Source: DASVHS01 sp035468985
GTDB lineage: Bacteria; Acidobacteriota; Thermoanaerobaculia; Gp7-AA8
Direction: 5' to 3'
DNA: 64,000 bases
Assembly (NCBI GenBank): GCA_035468985.1
Contig: DATISF010000046.1
Span: forward strand, 12,362-76,361
Under the pieces are notes generated by a model. The model saw nothing but the letters and a program-made list of their open reading frames with translations. It was not told the DNA's origin and ran no database searches. The translations under genes were made by a program, and so were the position numbers. Shown piece after piece: positions 1 through 12,028 of this stretch. Numbering within the stretch: position 1 is the stretch's first letter; every line of letters starts with the position of its first letter.

Positions 1-1
1 G

Positions 2-766
<765 letters not shown>

Positions 767-882
767 ACTCGACAATAACGTTTGTAACGTAATTGTTAAG
801 GCGAGTGACCTTCACAGGCTTCTTGCATACGCTTATGCGACGCGGGGAGTTTCCCGCTCGAGAGGGACCTTACCGGAGACGC

Positions 883-2655
883 ATGCGTCGATTTCAAGTC
901 GCAGCCGTTGCCGTCCTGTTGACAGTCGCCGGCTCCACACCGGCGAGGGCGGACGCGCCTCTCGCCGGCGCCTTCGAAGTCCTGGGCAATGTCACCAACG
1001 CGGCGCGTCCTGTTGCAAATGCGCTCGTGATCGCGCTCGACCTCACGAGCTTTGAAGCGACGCAGACGTTCACCGGTGCGGACGGCCGCTTCTCGTTGCC
1101 GGCTCTTCGTTCCGGCATCTACAAGATCATCGCGGTGAAGACCGGATTCGCGCCGGCGATCACCACGATCATGCCGGCGAAGGATCAGCGCGTCACGCTC
1201 AGGCTGCAGTCGGAGAAGAAGGCCAGACAGAACGACGATCAGATCTGGGAGATCCGAGGCTCGCTGCCGCCGGATGTGCTACGCGAGATCGACATGATCC
1301 TCGAGCCGGCGGCGCAGAAGGCTGCGTACGAGGTGCCGCGTCTGAAGGCCGAGATGCTCTCCATGACCGGCATGACGGCGGCTCGGCAGGCCGATGGGCC
1401 GGCGTTCGCGCAGACGGGCATCGGCGTGCAGAGCCGCATCGGCGACAACTGGCAGCTCGGCATCCGCGGCGACATGCAGCGATTCGACGATCCGACCGAC
1501 AACCAGACGTTCGGTGAACCGGTCGCGGCATCGAGCGCGATGTCGATGGAGTTGCGCTCTTCGCCGACCGACTCCTTCAAATTCAACTCGACACGAAGCA
1601 CGTGGCGGTACAACGACGCGGCCGTCGCCGATCAGCCGGCGGACCTGCGATCGCACAACGTCGAGTGGGAACACGGTGATGCGCGCGTGAAAGTGCGCTA
1701 CTTCGCGCACGAGAACCTTTTCCGTCCCGCCTTCGGCTCCGACGTCATTGAGGTTGCCGGCGACACGACACTGGTGCAGACGCGCCGCAACGACATCGGC
1801 GTCTCCCTTCGCGTCCGGCAGGAAAGCGTTCGGGCCAACAACTCCGACACGCTCCGCACCGCGGACATCGCCGCGAACGGCACCGTGGAACTGGTTCCCG
1901 CGGTCATCGTCCACTACGGAATGGCCAGCCGGCTGGCTCTGGATCGCGCCGAATGGGCGCCGAGCACGGGCCTGGAGTGGAAGTTCACGAAGAACACGGC
2001 TCTCATCGGCTCCGCCGCGTACAAGGTGCTCGACAGCAGTCCGGCCGCGCATCTGCTGCCCAGTCTCGTGATCCTGGCGGACGACGGTCAGGTTCTGCCG
2101 CGCTACAGCTACTCGGTCGGCGTCGTCTCATCGCGCGACGAGAACAACCGGCTGTCCATGGTCGCCACGATCACCGCGGCCGATTCGCCGCTGCGCCTCA
2201 TCATCAGCGACGGCACGCAGCAGTTCTGGGACAGCCTCGCCGTCGATCAGGGAGACATCCAGCGCGATGTGCGCGTCGCGTACCGCCACGATTTCGGCTC
2301 CCGCTTTGCCATCGACGTGGCGACTGCCGCCGGCACCGCAACGCCGCGCGGATTCTCCGGCGATCCGCAGAAGACCTACCTGACCGGTGACCTGCAGACG
2401 ATTTTCACGCCGACGCGGACGATGCTTGCGGTCTCGTATCGCGGGATCGAACAGCCTGCGCCCGCGGCGCATGAGCAGTACCGCAGCTCGCGCGTGAACG
2501 TGCGAATGTCGCAGTCGCTCTATCTGCCGATCGACATGAAGCTGCTCGTCGGCGTCGAGCTCGTGCGCGCGCAGAACTCGCCCTTCCTGCTCGACACGCT
2601 GCTGCCGGAAGAGACTTCGCGGAAGTACATCGGCGGCCTGGCCGTGAATTTCTAG
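883..2655 (+). CDS. Secreted protein with carboxypeptidase-regulatory-like domain and probable outer-membrane barrel
   Basis: A 590-residue exported protein. The open frame extends back to a TTG at 793, but I chose the ATG at 883 because a GGAG lies about 8 nt upstream and a clean signal peptide follows (MRRFQVAAVAV to ARADA). Residues about 30-115 resemble a carboxypeptidase regulatory-like (CarboxypepD_reg) beta-sandwich, with the pattern VANALVIALD, GADGRFSLPAL and SGIYKIIAVKTGF. The rest alternates polar and hydrophobic residues like a beta-barrel and ends in VNF, as outer-membrane proteins often do. It lacks the length and plug of a TonB receptor. The ligand is unknown. A MITE-like repeat begins directly after the stop codon. 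Confidence 0.7.
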   Translation: MRRFQVAAVAVLLTVAGSTPARADAPLAGAFEVLGNVTNAARPVANALVIALDLTSFEATQTFTGADGRFSLPALRSGIYKIIAVKTGFAPAITTIMPAKDQRVTLRLQSEKKARQNDDQIWEIRGSLPPDVLREIDMILEPAAQKAAYEVPRLKAEMLSMTGMTAARQADGPAFAQTGIGVQSRIGDNWQLGIRGDMQRFDDPTDNQTFGEPVAASSAMSMELRSSPTDSFKFNSTRSTWRYNDAAVADQPADLRSHNVEWEHGDARVKVRYFAHENLFRPAFGSDVIEVAGDTTLVQTRRNDIGVSLRVRQESVRANNSDTLRTADIAANGTVELVPAVIVHYGMASRLALDRAEWAPSTGLEWKFTKNTALIGSAAYKVLDSSPAAHLLPSLVILADDGQVLPRYSYSVGVVSSRDENNRLSMVATITAADSPLRLIISDGTQQFWDSLAVDQGDIQRDVRVAYRHDFGSRFAIDVATAAGTATPRGFSGDPQKTYLTGDLQTIFTPTRTMLAVSYRGIEQPAPAAHEQYRSSRVNVRMSQSLYLPIDMKLLVGVELVRAQNSPFLLDTLLPEETSRKYIGGLAVNF

Positions 2656-2793
2656 GACCTCTGCGCAAGTCGCTGTTCACGTCATCCTGAGCCGCGAAGA
2701 CGGCGAAGGATCTCGAAATCGCAGGCGGTGTTGCGTCCCGAGATCCCTCGTCGCCTTCGGCCGACTCAGGATGACGACCTGCGCAGAAGTTCT
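2656..2793. repeat. MITE-like palindromic repeat, class A copy 1
   Basis: About 138 bp directly after the upstream stop codon. The outer arms (GACCTCTGCGCAAGTCG on the left, CTGCGCAGAAGTTC on the right) are inverted, and the inner arms carry GTCATCCTGAG and CTCAGGATGAC, so the whole unit can fold into a long hairpin. Related copies lie near 11352, 25504, 36622, 36905 and 38914. Confidence 0.75.
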
Positions 2794-2797
2794 CTGG

Positions 2798-2850
2798 TCG
2801 AGCGGCGCGCGTCCTGGCGCGCCGGCGGCCGAGGACGGCCGCCGCTCCAC
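2798..2850. repeat. Palindromic repeat, class B copy 1
   Basis: A 53-bp double hairpin. Its complement begins GTGGAGCGGCGGCCG, and two GC-only stems follow one another. Its last base is the first base of the PHP gene's stop codon. Related copies are at 8888-8960 and 51878-51935, both inside reading frames. Confidence 0.6.
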
Positions 2851-3872
2851 TACCGATCCTCGGTAAATCCCGGCCTGATCTCCTCGACCAGTTTCGCGAA
2901 CCGAAGCGACAATCCCTTCGTCACCAGGATCTGCTTCAGATAGTTCAGCGAGGTCACCGCCGCGGGAATCCCCGACAGAGCGGTGGGAATCGAGGCCAGA
3001 CGGCCGGCCAGCTGGATCGTCTTGTCCATGGCCGTGTATTCGGCGGACATGAGATCGGCGGCCGCTTCGCTGTTGTACGCGATCGTCAGGAGGTAGATGT
3101 CGGCGACGAGCTCACGAAAGCGCATCTCCGAACCCCAGGCGAAGCACTCGCCGCGGCGCACGTTGCCCAGATACTCCTCGATCGATTCCCCTCGCGAGAC
3201 GGTGTGCACCTTGGCGACGTGCTTGAGGGTGTGCGCGTCCGATCCGCCCACCATCGAGACGTGGCGGCCGTGCTCATGTTTCAGCGTGGTGATCAGCTGC
3301 TGGACCATCTTGTTGTGAAACGAAGCCATCGCCCCGTTCAGCACCTCGAAGATGTCGAACATGTCGATGAGCTCGGCGATGTACTTCGCCGCCACGTTCT
3401 TCATGCGGTAGTTCTGAAAAAGGTGGTTGATGCCAAAAAGCATCCGCTCCGATTTCATGTAGGGGACCAGCTCGCGGATGTTCCGGCGCAACCTCTGCAC
3501 CTCGCGATGCTGGGCCTCGGTCAGACCCCATGCGCCGATGTGGATGCGCTGGCCGGTCTCGGGAAAATATGTTTCGACCTCTTCACCGATGAAGAAATCG
3601 TGGATATCGGGGTATTTGTTCAAGAGGTAGAGGGCACCGTCGATCGAGTCGTGATCGGTCAGGGTGACGTAGGACATGCCGCGCTCTTTGGCGATGCGGT
3701 AGACGTCTTCGGGCGCGTTGTAGCAGTCCCGAGTGTTGGCACGTTTGAAATATTTGAAGACCGAGTAACGGCTATGGCAGTGCAGATCCGCCCGCTTGAG
3801 CGAGGGATCATCGAGCACAGCCGAGTTCACCTGCTCGCGCGACGGTTTTTGACTCACGGACGGATTGTTCAA
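2850..3872 (-). CDS. PHP-domain metal-dependent phosphoesterase
   Basis: A 340-residue cytoplasmic protein with an N-terminal PHP (polymerase and histidinol phosphatase) domain. The metal-binding signatures are visible: DLHCHSRYS (H31, H33), LTDHDS near residue 94 and GGSDAHT near residue 210. Members of this family hydrolyse phosphoester bonds using two or three divalent metals. The C-terminal 100 residues carry no motif I recognise and may form a helical oligomerisation part. It is divergent from lon, with about 57 bp between start codons. The substrate cannot be predicted; the domain call is strong. Confidence 0.85.
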   Translation of the reverse strand: MNNPSVSQKPSREQVNSAVLDDPSLKRADLHCHSRYSVFKYFKRANTRDCYNAPEDVYRIAKERGMSYVTLTDHDSIDGALYLLNKYPDIHDFFIGEEVETYFPETGQRIHIGAWGLTEAQHREVQRLRRNIRELVPYMKSERMLFGINHLFQNYRMKNVAAKYIAELIDMFDIFEVLNGAMASFHNKMVQQLITTLKHEHGRHVSMVGGSDAHTLKHVAKVHTVSRGESIEEYLGNVRRGECFAWGSEMRFRELVADIYLLTIAYNSEAAADLMSAEYTAMDKTIQLAGRLASIPTALSGIPAAVTSLNYLKQILVTKGLSLRFAKLVEEIRPGFTEDR

Positions 3873-3929
3873 CCCTGGGCCATTTTCTACAATTCGCGTG
3901 CCCGGGGTGCAGTATAAGTCTCAGAAACG

Positions 3930-6394
<2,465 letters not shown>

Positions 6395-6398
<4 letters not shown>

Positions 6399-7168
6399 GG
6401 CGTGGCTGTCTCGGAAATCTGCTCTTCCTTGTTCTTCTGTTCGTTGCGTTCGGCGCGAGCACCTACTTCTGGTTCACGTATTTCGTCAAAGGGCGTTCGC
6501 TTCCGACGCCCGACCTCATCGGCAAGACCGTCTCCGAGGCGCGGGCCATGTGCTCCGATCTCGGGCTGAACCTCGACGTGCGGAACGAGCGTCGCAATTC
6601 GGACAAAGTGCCTGTCGACCGCGTCGTCTGGCAGAACCGCACCCCGGGCGCGACCAGCTTCATCAAGCGCGGGACGTCGATTCGCGTGGAGTTGAGCGCC
6701 GGCCCGCTCGTTCTTCGCGTGCCCGATCTCTCGGGGCAGAGCGGCGGGACGAGCGTGCTGCGCATCGGTCAGATGAATCTGAAAATCGGCAGCCTCTCCT
6801 ACGTCGACTCGCCCGCGGCCGCGCGGGGCGTGCTCGCCGCGGATCCGGCGCAGGGGACGGTGGTACAGGCGCAGACGGCGGTGTCATTGCTCGTGGGAGT
6901 GGCACCGCCGCCGCCGTCGTATCTCATGCCCGATCTCATCGACCAGCCGCTCGACCTGGTGCGCCCGGCGCTCGAATCGCACGGCCTCATCGTCTCGACT
7001 GTCAAGTACGAGACCTATCCCGGCATTCGCGACGGCATTATCATCCGCCAGTATCCGCTGCGCGGCGCGCCGGTGAGCAGCCGCGATCCCATCACCGTCG
7101 TGGTCAGCCGTCAGGAACAGAACGGGATCCTGGATCAGCCTCCGGCGCCGGCGACGGCCACGCAGTGA
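6395..7168 (+). CDS. Membrane-anchored triple-PASTA protein
   Basis: 257 residues: an N-terminal membrane helix (about 7-30, LGNLLFLVLLFVAFGAS) followed by three PASTA repeats at roughly 35-102, 103-171 and 178-245, and a Pro/Ala-rich tail. PASTA domains bind muropeptides or beta-lactams in Ser/Thr kinases and penicillin-binding proteins. No kinase or transpeptidase domain is attached here, so it is a stand-alone sensor or adaptor facing the periplasm. It overlaps lon by 4 nt and is followed within 11 nt by rpe, suggesting one transcript. The exact role is unknown. Confidence 0.85.
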
Positions 7169-7178
7169 CACTCTCGAA

Positions 7179-7847
7179 ATGACGCGCATCCAGATCGCAC
7201 CATCGCTCCTCTCGGCCGACTTCAGCCGGCTGGCCGAGGAGATCGCCACCGTCGAACCGGGCGCGGACCTGCTCCATCTCGACGTGATGGACGGGCATTT
7301 CGTGCCGAACATCACCATCGGGCCCCTGATCGTGAAGGCCTGCCGCGGCGTCTCGAAGCTGCCGTTCGACTGCCATCTGATGATCGAGCAGCCGCAGCGC
7401 TACATCGAGAAGTTCCTCGAGGCGGGGGCGAACATGATCTCGGTCCACGTCGAGGCCGAGCCGCACCTGCAGCGTGCGTTGCAACTGATTCGTGACGGCG
7501 GGGCGCGCGCGGGAATCGCTCTCAACCCGGCCACGCCGGCCGAGGCGCTGACGACGGCGATCGAATTCTGCGACTACGTTCTGGCCATGACCGTGAATCC
7601 CGGGTTCGGCGGGCAGAAGTTCATCGAACCTGTGGTGCCCAAGATTCGTCAAATAGCACGACTGATCCGGGAGAGGGGATTGGCGGTTCCGATCGAGGTG
7701 GACGGCGGCGTCGATGCGACGACAGCCGCCCGCGTCACCGACGCCGGGGCGACCATCCTCGTGGCCGGCTCTGCGATTTTTGGCAACGAGGACCGCAGAG
7801 GTGCAATCGAATCGATCCGCAACGCTGTTCGTGGGGTGAAGGCCTGA
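7179..7847 (+). CDS. rpe: Ribulose-phosphate 3-epimerase
   Basis: Interconverts D-ribulose 5-phosphate and D-xylulose 5-phosphate in the pentose phosphate pathway. The 222-residue length is standard. Family motifs of the TIM barrel are visible: IAPSLLSADF at the N-terminus, HLDVMDGHFVPN with metal-binding His and Asp, MTVNPGFGGQKF for the phosphate loop, and EVDGGVDATTA with the second catalytic Asp. It lies 11 nt after the PASTA gene and 30 nt before bamD on the same strand. Confidence 0.97.
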   Translation: MTRIQIAPSLLSADFSRLAEEIATVEPGADLLHLDVMDGHFVPNITIGPLIVKACRGVSKLPFDCHLMIEQPQRYIEKFLEAGANMISVHVEAEPHLQRALQLIRDGGARAGIALNPATPAEALTTAIEFCDYVLAMTVNPGFGGQKFIEPVVPKIRQIARLIRERGLAVPIEVDGGVDATTAARVTDAGATILVAGSAIFGNEDRRGAIESIRNAVRGVKA

Positions 7848-7876
7848 GGCCCGCCGCTCACCCCGCTGGAGGATTA

Positions 7877-8659
7877 TTGAACCCGAAACGAGTCATCATC
7901 CTGGTCGCGATTGCTCTGCTGCTCGCGGCCTGTCATCACGGCCCGCGGCTCGCGCGGCCGGCCGTCGAGCCGGAGTTCCTCAACCTTTCGAAGGAGCAGA
8001 TCTTCCAGAGAGGCGAGGACTTGTACGCGCACAAGAAGTGGGCGAAAGCGCGCACGTACTACTCCCACGTCTACGAGAACTTTCCCAACGATCCTCTCGG
8101 CCGTCGCAGCCTGCTCCGCATGGCCGACACGTACTACAACCAGGGCGACCCGGTGAATCTGGTCGAGGCGCAGTACAAGTATCGCGACTTCATCAACCGC
8201 TATCCCGGAAGCGAGAACGCGGACTACGCGATGCTGCAGATCGCGATGGTCTCGTACAAGCAGATGGAGAAGCCGGACCGCGATCAGCAGAAGACGCGCG
8301 AAGCGGTGGAGAAGTTCCAGGACATGATCCGCACGTATTCGCGCAGTCCTTTGCGTCCCGAGGCCGAAAAGCATCTCGGCGAAGCGGTCGACCGGCTCGC
8401 CAAGCACGAACACATCATTGCCCGCTTCTACATGAAGCGGAAAAGCTGGACTGCGGCAGTGCAACGTCTCAACTATCTCGTTGACAACTACCCGGTCTAC
8501 ACCGATCGCGCCGGCGTCTTCTACGACCTCGGCACGGCGCTCTCGGCGCTCGGCCGCAAGGGCGAGGCCAGGCTGTACTTCGAGCGCGTGCTCTCCGAGT
8601 TTCCGAAGAGCAGTTACGCCGACAAAGCGAGACAAAGACTCGGTAACATGAAGGCATGA
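7877..8659 (+). CDS. bamD: Outer-membrane assembly lipoprotein BamD
   Basis: BamD is the essential lipoprotein partner of BamA in the beta-barrel assembly machine, facing the periplasm. The TTG start at 7877 is preceded by GGAGG at about 5 nt. A lipobox LLAAC places the acylated cysteine at residue 19. The remaining 240 residues are TPR repeats in the YfiO/BamD pattern (QIFQRGEDLYAHKKWAKART, YRDFINRYPGSENADYAMLQ). The last codons overlap the next TPR lipoprotein by 4 nt. Confidence 0.9.
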   Translation: MNPKRVIILVAIALLLAACHHGPRLARPAVEPEFLNLSKEQIFQRGEDLYAHKKWAKARTYYSHVYENFPNDPLGRRSLLRMADTYYNQGDPVNLVEAQYKYRDFINRYPGSENADYAMLQIAMVSYKQMEKPDRDQQKTREAVEKFQDMIRTYSRSPLRPEAEKHLGEAVDRLAKHEHIIARFYMKRKSWTAAVQRLNYLVDNYPVYTDRAGVFYDLGTALSALGRKGEARLYFERVLSEFPKSSYADKARQRLGNMKA

Positions 8660-9363
8660 GAACAGAATGGAGCGCCGGTTTCAGCCGGCTCGGTCACCGG
8701 CTGAAGCCGGTGCTCCATGCGATCCTCCTCCTCGCCGTCGCATGCGGCTCCAGTTCGGTCAGCAAACCGCCCGTCGTTGCCGCCGATCCCCAGATCGCCG
8801 ATCTGCAGGCTTCGATGACCGAGCTCCTCGAGCGTCTCGACGTGATGAACGCCCGCATCACCAAGCTGGAGAAGGTGAACGACGAACGTGGAGCGGCCGG
8901 TGGAGCGACGGCCGTCCCGGCCGTCGAGTCGCCCGCCGCGCGGGACGGGCGCCGTTCCACGGCACCCCAGCGCTCCCTCAAGTCCGCGGAGATCGCCGAG
9001 GCGTATCGAAACGCGATCGTTCTGTACGGGAAGAATCGCTTCGTCGAATCGCGGGCGGCGTTCCAGCAGGTTTTTGATGCCGATCCTTCCGGCGAGCTCG
9101 CTGACAACGCGCTGTTCTGGGTCGGCGAGACGTATTTCGCGGCGAACGATTTCAACAACGCCATCCGGTTCTACAAGCGGGTGGGCGACGAATACGGCGA
9201 TCAGAACAAGGCCCCGGATGCTCTCTACAAGCTCGCACTCGCCTACGAGAAGACCAGCGACCTCGCCCTGGCGCGCACAACGTTGCAGGAAGTGATCGCA
9301 CGCTATCCGTACTCTGCGCCGGCGGCTTCAGCGAAGTCTGAGCTCAACCGGATAAAATACTGA
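8656..9363 (+). CDS. CpoB/YbgF-like TPR lipoprotein
   Basis: 235 residues with an unusually long basic N-region, then a hydrophobic stretch ending LAVAC with a probable lipid-modified Cys30. A short coiled coil follows (about 45-80, LQASMTELLERLDVMNARI), as in the trimerisation part of CpoB, and TPR repeats occupy about 115-235 (ALFWVGETYFAANDFNNAIR). CpoB works with Tol-Pal and links outer-membrane constriction to peptidoglycan synthesis. Two palindromic repeats lie in frame inside the gene, at 8670-8715 and 8888-8960. They encode residues about 5-20 and 78-102, which are not expected in the family. It overlaps bamD by 4 nt. Confidence 0.8.
   Translation: MRTEWSAGFSRLGHRLKPVLHAILLLAVACGSSSVSKPPVVAADPQIADLQASMTELLERLDVMNARITKLEKVNDERGAAGGATAVPAVESPAARDGRRSTAPQRSLKSAEIAEAYRNAIVLYGKNRFVESRAAFQQVFDADPSGELADNALFWVGETYFAANDFNNAIRFYKRVGDEYGDQNKAPDALYKLALAYEKTSDLALARTTLQEVIARYPYSAPAASAKSELNRIKY
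8670..8715. repeat. Palindromic repeat, class D, inside the CpoB-like gene
   Basis: Arms GAGCGCCGGTTTCAGCCGG and CCGGCTGAAGCCGGTGCTC are inverted with an 8-nt loop and about two mismatches. It encodes part of the signal-peptide N-region (SAGFSRLGHRLKPVL). Confidence 0.65.
8888..8960. repeat. Palindromic repeat, class B copy 2, inside the CpoB-like gene
   Basis: Begins GTGGAGCGGCCGGTGGAGC and ends CGCCGTTCCAC, with two GC-rich stems like those at 2798-2850 and 51878-51935. It stays in frame and encodes an Ala/Arg/Pro linker between the coiled coil and the TPR domain. Confidence 0.55.
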
Positions 9364-9368
9364 GCCGC

Positions 9369-10154
9369 ATGGCTGAAGAAACCGAAAGTGCTGCAAACCT
9401 CCTGGCGAAGAAGGAGTACGGGCGAGCGCTGCCGCTGCTGAAGCGCGACCTCGACAAGTACCCGACGAATCCCCGCATCCGGCTCCAGTACGCCGATGCC
9501 CTCGCCGGCTCGGGGTCGTTTGACCAGGCGGTGGAGCAGTACGAGGCCACGGCCAAGCACTACGATGACCAGGGTCTGACGGTCCAGGCGATCGCCGTCC
9601 GCAAGAAGGCCGACAAGGCCCGCGAGCAGATCACCAGCTCACCGAAAGCCGCGCCACCTCCTTCCGGCGTCATCGCGGCAGGTCCCGGCAAGACCGAGCC
9701 GCTGTTCGCGCAGCAGAAGGTTCCCAAGAGCCCGTTGTTCGAGGTCCTCAAGCAGGACGAGCGCGACGCGCTGGTCAAAGAGATGGAGCTCGAGTCGCAC
9801 GAGGAGGGAAGCGTCATCATCCAGGAAGGCGATCCCGGCGGCTCCATGTACGTCATCACCTCCGGCGAGGTGAAGGTCTTCACGCGCAGCACCGGAAAAT
9901 CGGGCAGCATCTATCTGGCGAAGCTCGGCGAAGGCGACTTCTTCGGGGAGGTGAGCGTCCTCACCGGCAAGCCGCGCACGGCGACGATCACCGCTTCGCG
10001 GCCGACCGAGCTGTTGCGCCTCGACAAGGAGAAGCTCGACAACGCCCTGGCGAAGTACCCAGGCATCCGCAAGGTCCTCGACGAGTTCTACAAGAAACGC
10101 GCGACGCACACCGTCGAAGCGATGATCGAGAGCCTGAAGAAGCGCGGCGGTTAG
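9369..10154 (+). CDS. TPR and cyclic-nucleotide-binding domain protein
   Basis: 261 residues. An N-terminal TPR pair (about 5-80) leads through an Ala/Pro linker to a cyclic-nucleotide-binding beta-barrel (about 118-230) with the pattern SVIIQEGDPGGSMYVITSGEV, EGDFFGEVSVLTGKPRTATI. The Arg-Thr pair of the phosphate-binding cassette is kept, so cAMP or cGMP binding is plausible. There is no DNA-binding helix-turn-helix, so it is not a CRP-type regulator. It follows the CpoB-like gene by 5 nt. Its partner is unknown. Confidence 0.82.
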   Translation: MAEETESAANLLAKKEYGRALPLLKRDLDKYPTNPRIRLQYADALAGSGSFDQAVEQYEATAKHYDDQGLTVQAIAVRKKADKAREQITSSPKAAPPPSGVIAAGPGKTEPLFAQQKVPKSPLFEVLKQDERDALVKEMELESHEEGSVIIQEGDPGGSMYVITSGEVKVFTRSTGKSGSIYLAKLGEGDFFGEVSVLTGKPRTATITASRPTELLRLDKEKLDNALAKYPGIRKVLDEFYKKRATHTVEAMIESLKKRGG

Positions 10155-10166
10155 TCCATCGCCGCC

Positions 10167-10679
10167 ATGGCCGTCCTTCCGATCGTCAAATATGGTCACG
10201 ATGTCCTCCGAACCCCGACGGAGCCGGTGACCGCGTTCGACGACGCGCTGCAGAAATTCATCGACGACATGGTCGACACGATGTACGCAGCACCCGGAAT
10301 CGGACTGGCTGCAAACCAGGTCGGCATTTCGAAGCGCCTCATGGTGATCGATCTCTCCGTCGGCAAGCGGCCGAACGAGCTGCACCTGTTCGTCAACCCG
10401 GAGATGCTCGAAGCGGAAGGCGAGCTCACCGAGCCCGAAGGCTGCCTCTCCATTCCTGATTTCACGGAAATCGTGTCACGTCCCGAACGAGTGCGACTCC
10501 GTTATCAGGATCGAAACGGGAACCCGCGCGAGATGTGGGGCGAGGGGCTGATGGCCCGGGCCATGGCGCATGAGACCGACCACCTGAACGGGAATCTGTT
10601 CATCGACCATCTGCGCGGCCTCAAGAAGGAGCGCATCCTGAAGAAGATTCAAAAGCTGGCCCGCTCCGGGTTGTGGTAA
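10167..10679 (+). CDS. def: Peptide deformylase
   Basis: Removes the formyl group from the N-terminal methionine of new proteins. All three signatures are present in 170 residues: GIGLAANQ at 44-51, EGCLS at 91-95 (metal-binding Cys) and HETDH at 135-139 (metal-binding His pair and catalytic Glu). The length is typical. No methionyl-tRNA formyltransferase gene lies next to it; the neighbours are the cyclic-nucleotide-binding protein and an FNR-like reductase. Confidence 0.97.
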   Translation: MAVLPIVKYGHDVLRTPTEPVTAFDDALQKFIDDMVDTMYAAPGIGLAANQVGISKRLMVIDLSVGKRPNELHLFVNPEMLEAEGELTEPEGCLSIPDFTEIVSRPERVRLRYQDRNGNPREMWGEGLMARAMAHETDHLNGNLFIDHLRGLKKERILKKIQKLARSGLW

Positions 10680-10692
10680 GTAATTCCGTCAA

Positions 10693-11346
10693 ATGTCCTC
10701 CCACCCGGCCACCGTCACGGAGATCGAGCACCTCGCGCCGCGAGTGCTTCAGTTGACGGTGGCGATCGACGACGGAGCGTTCCGGTTCAAACCGGGGCAG
10801 TGGATCAACTTCCGATTTCCGGAAGGCGTGTCCCGCGCCTACACGATCGCTTCGGCGCCGCAGCGTCCGGAGGCCGTCCAGGTTTGCGTGCGCGTCGGTC
10901 CCGGAAAGGGAGGCACCGCCGTCCAGAAACTGCAGGCCGGCTCGGCGGTGATGATCGAAGGGCCTTTCGGAGACTTTCTGCTGCCGGAGGACGACACCCG
11001 CGATGTCGTGTTTCTCGCCGGCGATACGGGCATCGCTCCGATCCGCAGCATCGTCCTGCACATGCTGGCGATCAGCGACCCGCGAAGGGCTGTGGTTTTG
11101 TACGAGCCCGATCATCGCCACATTCTTTACGCCGCCGACTTCGACCCGCTGGCGCGCAGCGGCCAGATCGTGCATATGAGCGGCGCGATCGAGACGCTCA
11201 TCGAACGAAATCGTGGCGCGGTCTCGCGAGCGACACTCATGGCCGCGGGATTCGATCAGTTTCTCGAGCGCGCGCGCATGTGCGTGCGCAAGATCGGCGT
11301 CGATCCCGACACCGTCATCGAAGAGTCGTTCGGGCCGATGCCGTGA
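10693..11346 (+). CDS. FNR-like FAD/NAD(P)H oxidoreductase
   Basis: 217 residues of the ferredoxin-NADP reductase fold. The FAD-binding motif RAYTIAS lies near residues 50-56 and the NAD(P)-binding GDTGIAPIRSI near 115-125. No iron-sulfur domain is attached, so it probably passes electrons to a separate partner. It starts 13 nt after def. The last 60 residues end without the usual FNR aromatic C-terminus, and the electron acceptor cannot be inferred. Confidence 0.8.
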   Translation: MSSHPATVTEIEHLAPRVLQLTVAIDDGAFRFKPGQWINFRFPEGVSRAYTIASAPQRPEAVQVCVRVGPGKGGTAVQKLQAGSAVMIEGPFGDFLLPEDDTRDVVFLAGDTGIAPIRSIVLHMLAISDPRRAVVLYEPDHRHILYAADFDPLARSGQIVHMSGAIETLIERNRGAVSRATLMAAGFDQFLERARMCVRKIGVDPDTVIEESFGPMP

Positions 11347-11351
11347 CCGCC

Positions 11352-11413
11352 CGTCATCCTGAGCGAAGCGAAGGATCTCGTCGACGAGATGCTTCGCTCC
11401 GCTCAGCATGACG
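11352..11413. repeat. Palindromic repeat, class A short form
   Basis: 62 bp made of CGTCATCCTGAGCGAAGCG and its inverted partner CTCCGCTCAGCATGACG around a short loop. It lacks the outer terminal repeats of the long form. The ATG of the following pyrophosphatase gene lies inside its right arm. Confidence 0.7.
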
Positions 11414-12028
11414 AAGAAGGACTTCATCGCCTGGCGCCCGCATCCGTGGCACGGCCTCGACATCGGCGACGACCCGCCGCGCGTCGTCAACGCCTACATC
11501 GAGATCACGCCGTTCGATCTCGTGAAATACGAGGTCGACAAAGTCACCGGCTATCTGCGCGTCGACCGTCCGCAGCGCACGTCGTCACAGCCCCCGGCCC
11601 TGTACGGCTTCGTTCCGCGGACATACTGCGCCGCACACGTTGCCGCGCTCGCGCCGAAATCGAGTCGCGGCGACGGCGACCCGCTCGACATCTGCGTCAT
11701 CAGCGAGCGCCCGATCACGAAGTCGGAGATCCTGCTTCGTGCGCGCGTGGTCGGCGGGCTGCAGATGATCGATCACGGCGAAGCCGACGACAAGATCGTG
11801 GCCGTCCTCGCCGGCGACTACGTCTGGGGGAAAGCGGAGCGCCTGGCCGATCTTCCGAGCGTGCTCGTCGAGCGGCTCGAACACTACTTCTCGACCTACA
11901 AGCTGATTCCCGGCGAGGAGTCGCAGGTGAGCATCTCCCGATACGACGTGGGACACGCGTGGGAAGTCGTCAAGGCGGCGATGCAGGATTACGCCGAGGC
12001 GTTTCCTACCGCAGCCAGCCCGGCATGA
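11408..12028 (+). CDS. ppa: Inorganic pyrophosphatase (family I type)
   Basis: Hydrolyses pyrophosphate to phosphate in the cytoplasm, pulling biosynthetic reactions forward. In 206 residues the metal-binding signature GDGDPLDIC is visible around residues 88-96 (D89, D91, D94), with further acidic residues in EADDKIVAV. The N-terminal 25 residues are longer than usual. The annotated ATG lies in the right arm of a palindromic repeat, and no clear Shine-Dalgarno precedes it. The 3' end overlaps a convergent gene by 23 bp. Confidence 0.88.
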   Translation: MTKKDFIAWRPHPWHGLDIGDDPPRVVNAYIEITPFDLVKYEVDKVTGYLRVDRPQRTSSQPPALYGFVPRTYCAAHVAALAPKSSRGDGDPLDICVISERPITKSEILLRARVVGGLQMIDHGEADDKIVAVLAGDYVWGKAERLADLPSVLVERLEHYFSTYKLIPGEESQVSISRYDVGHAWEVVKAAMQDYAEAFPTAASPA

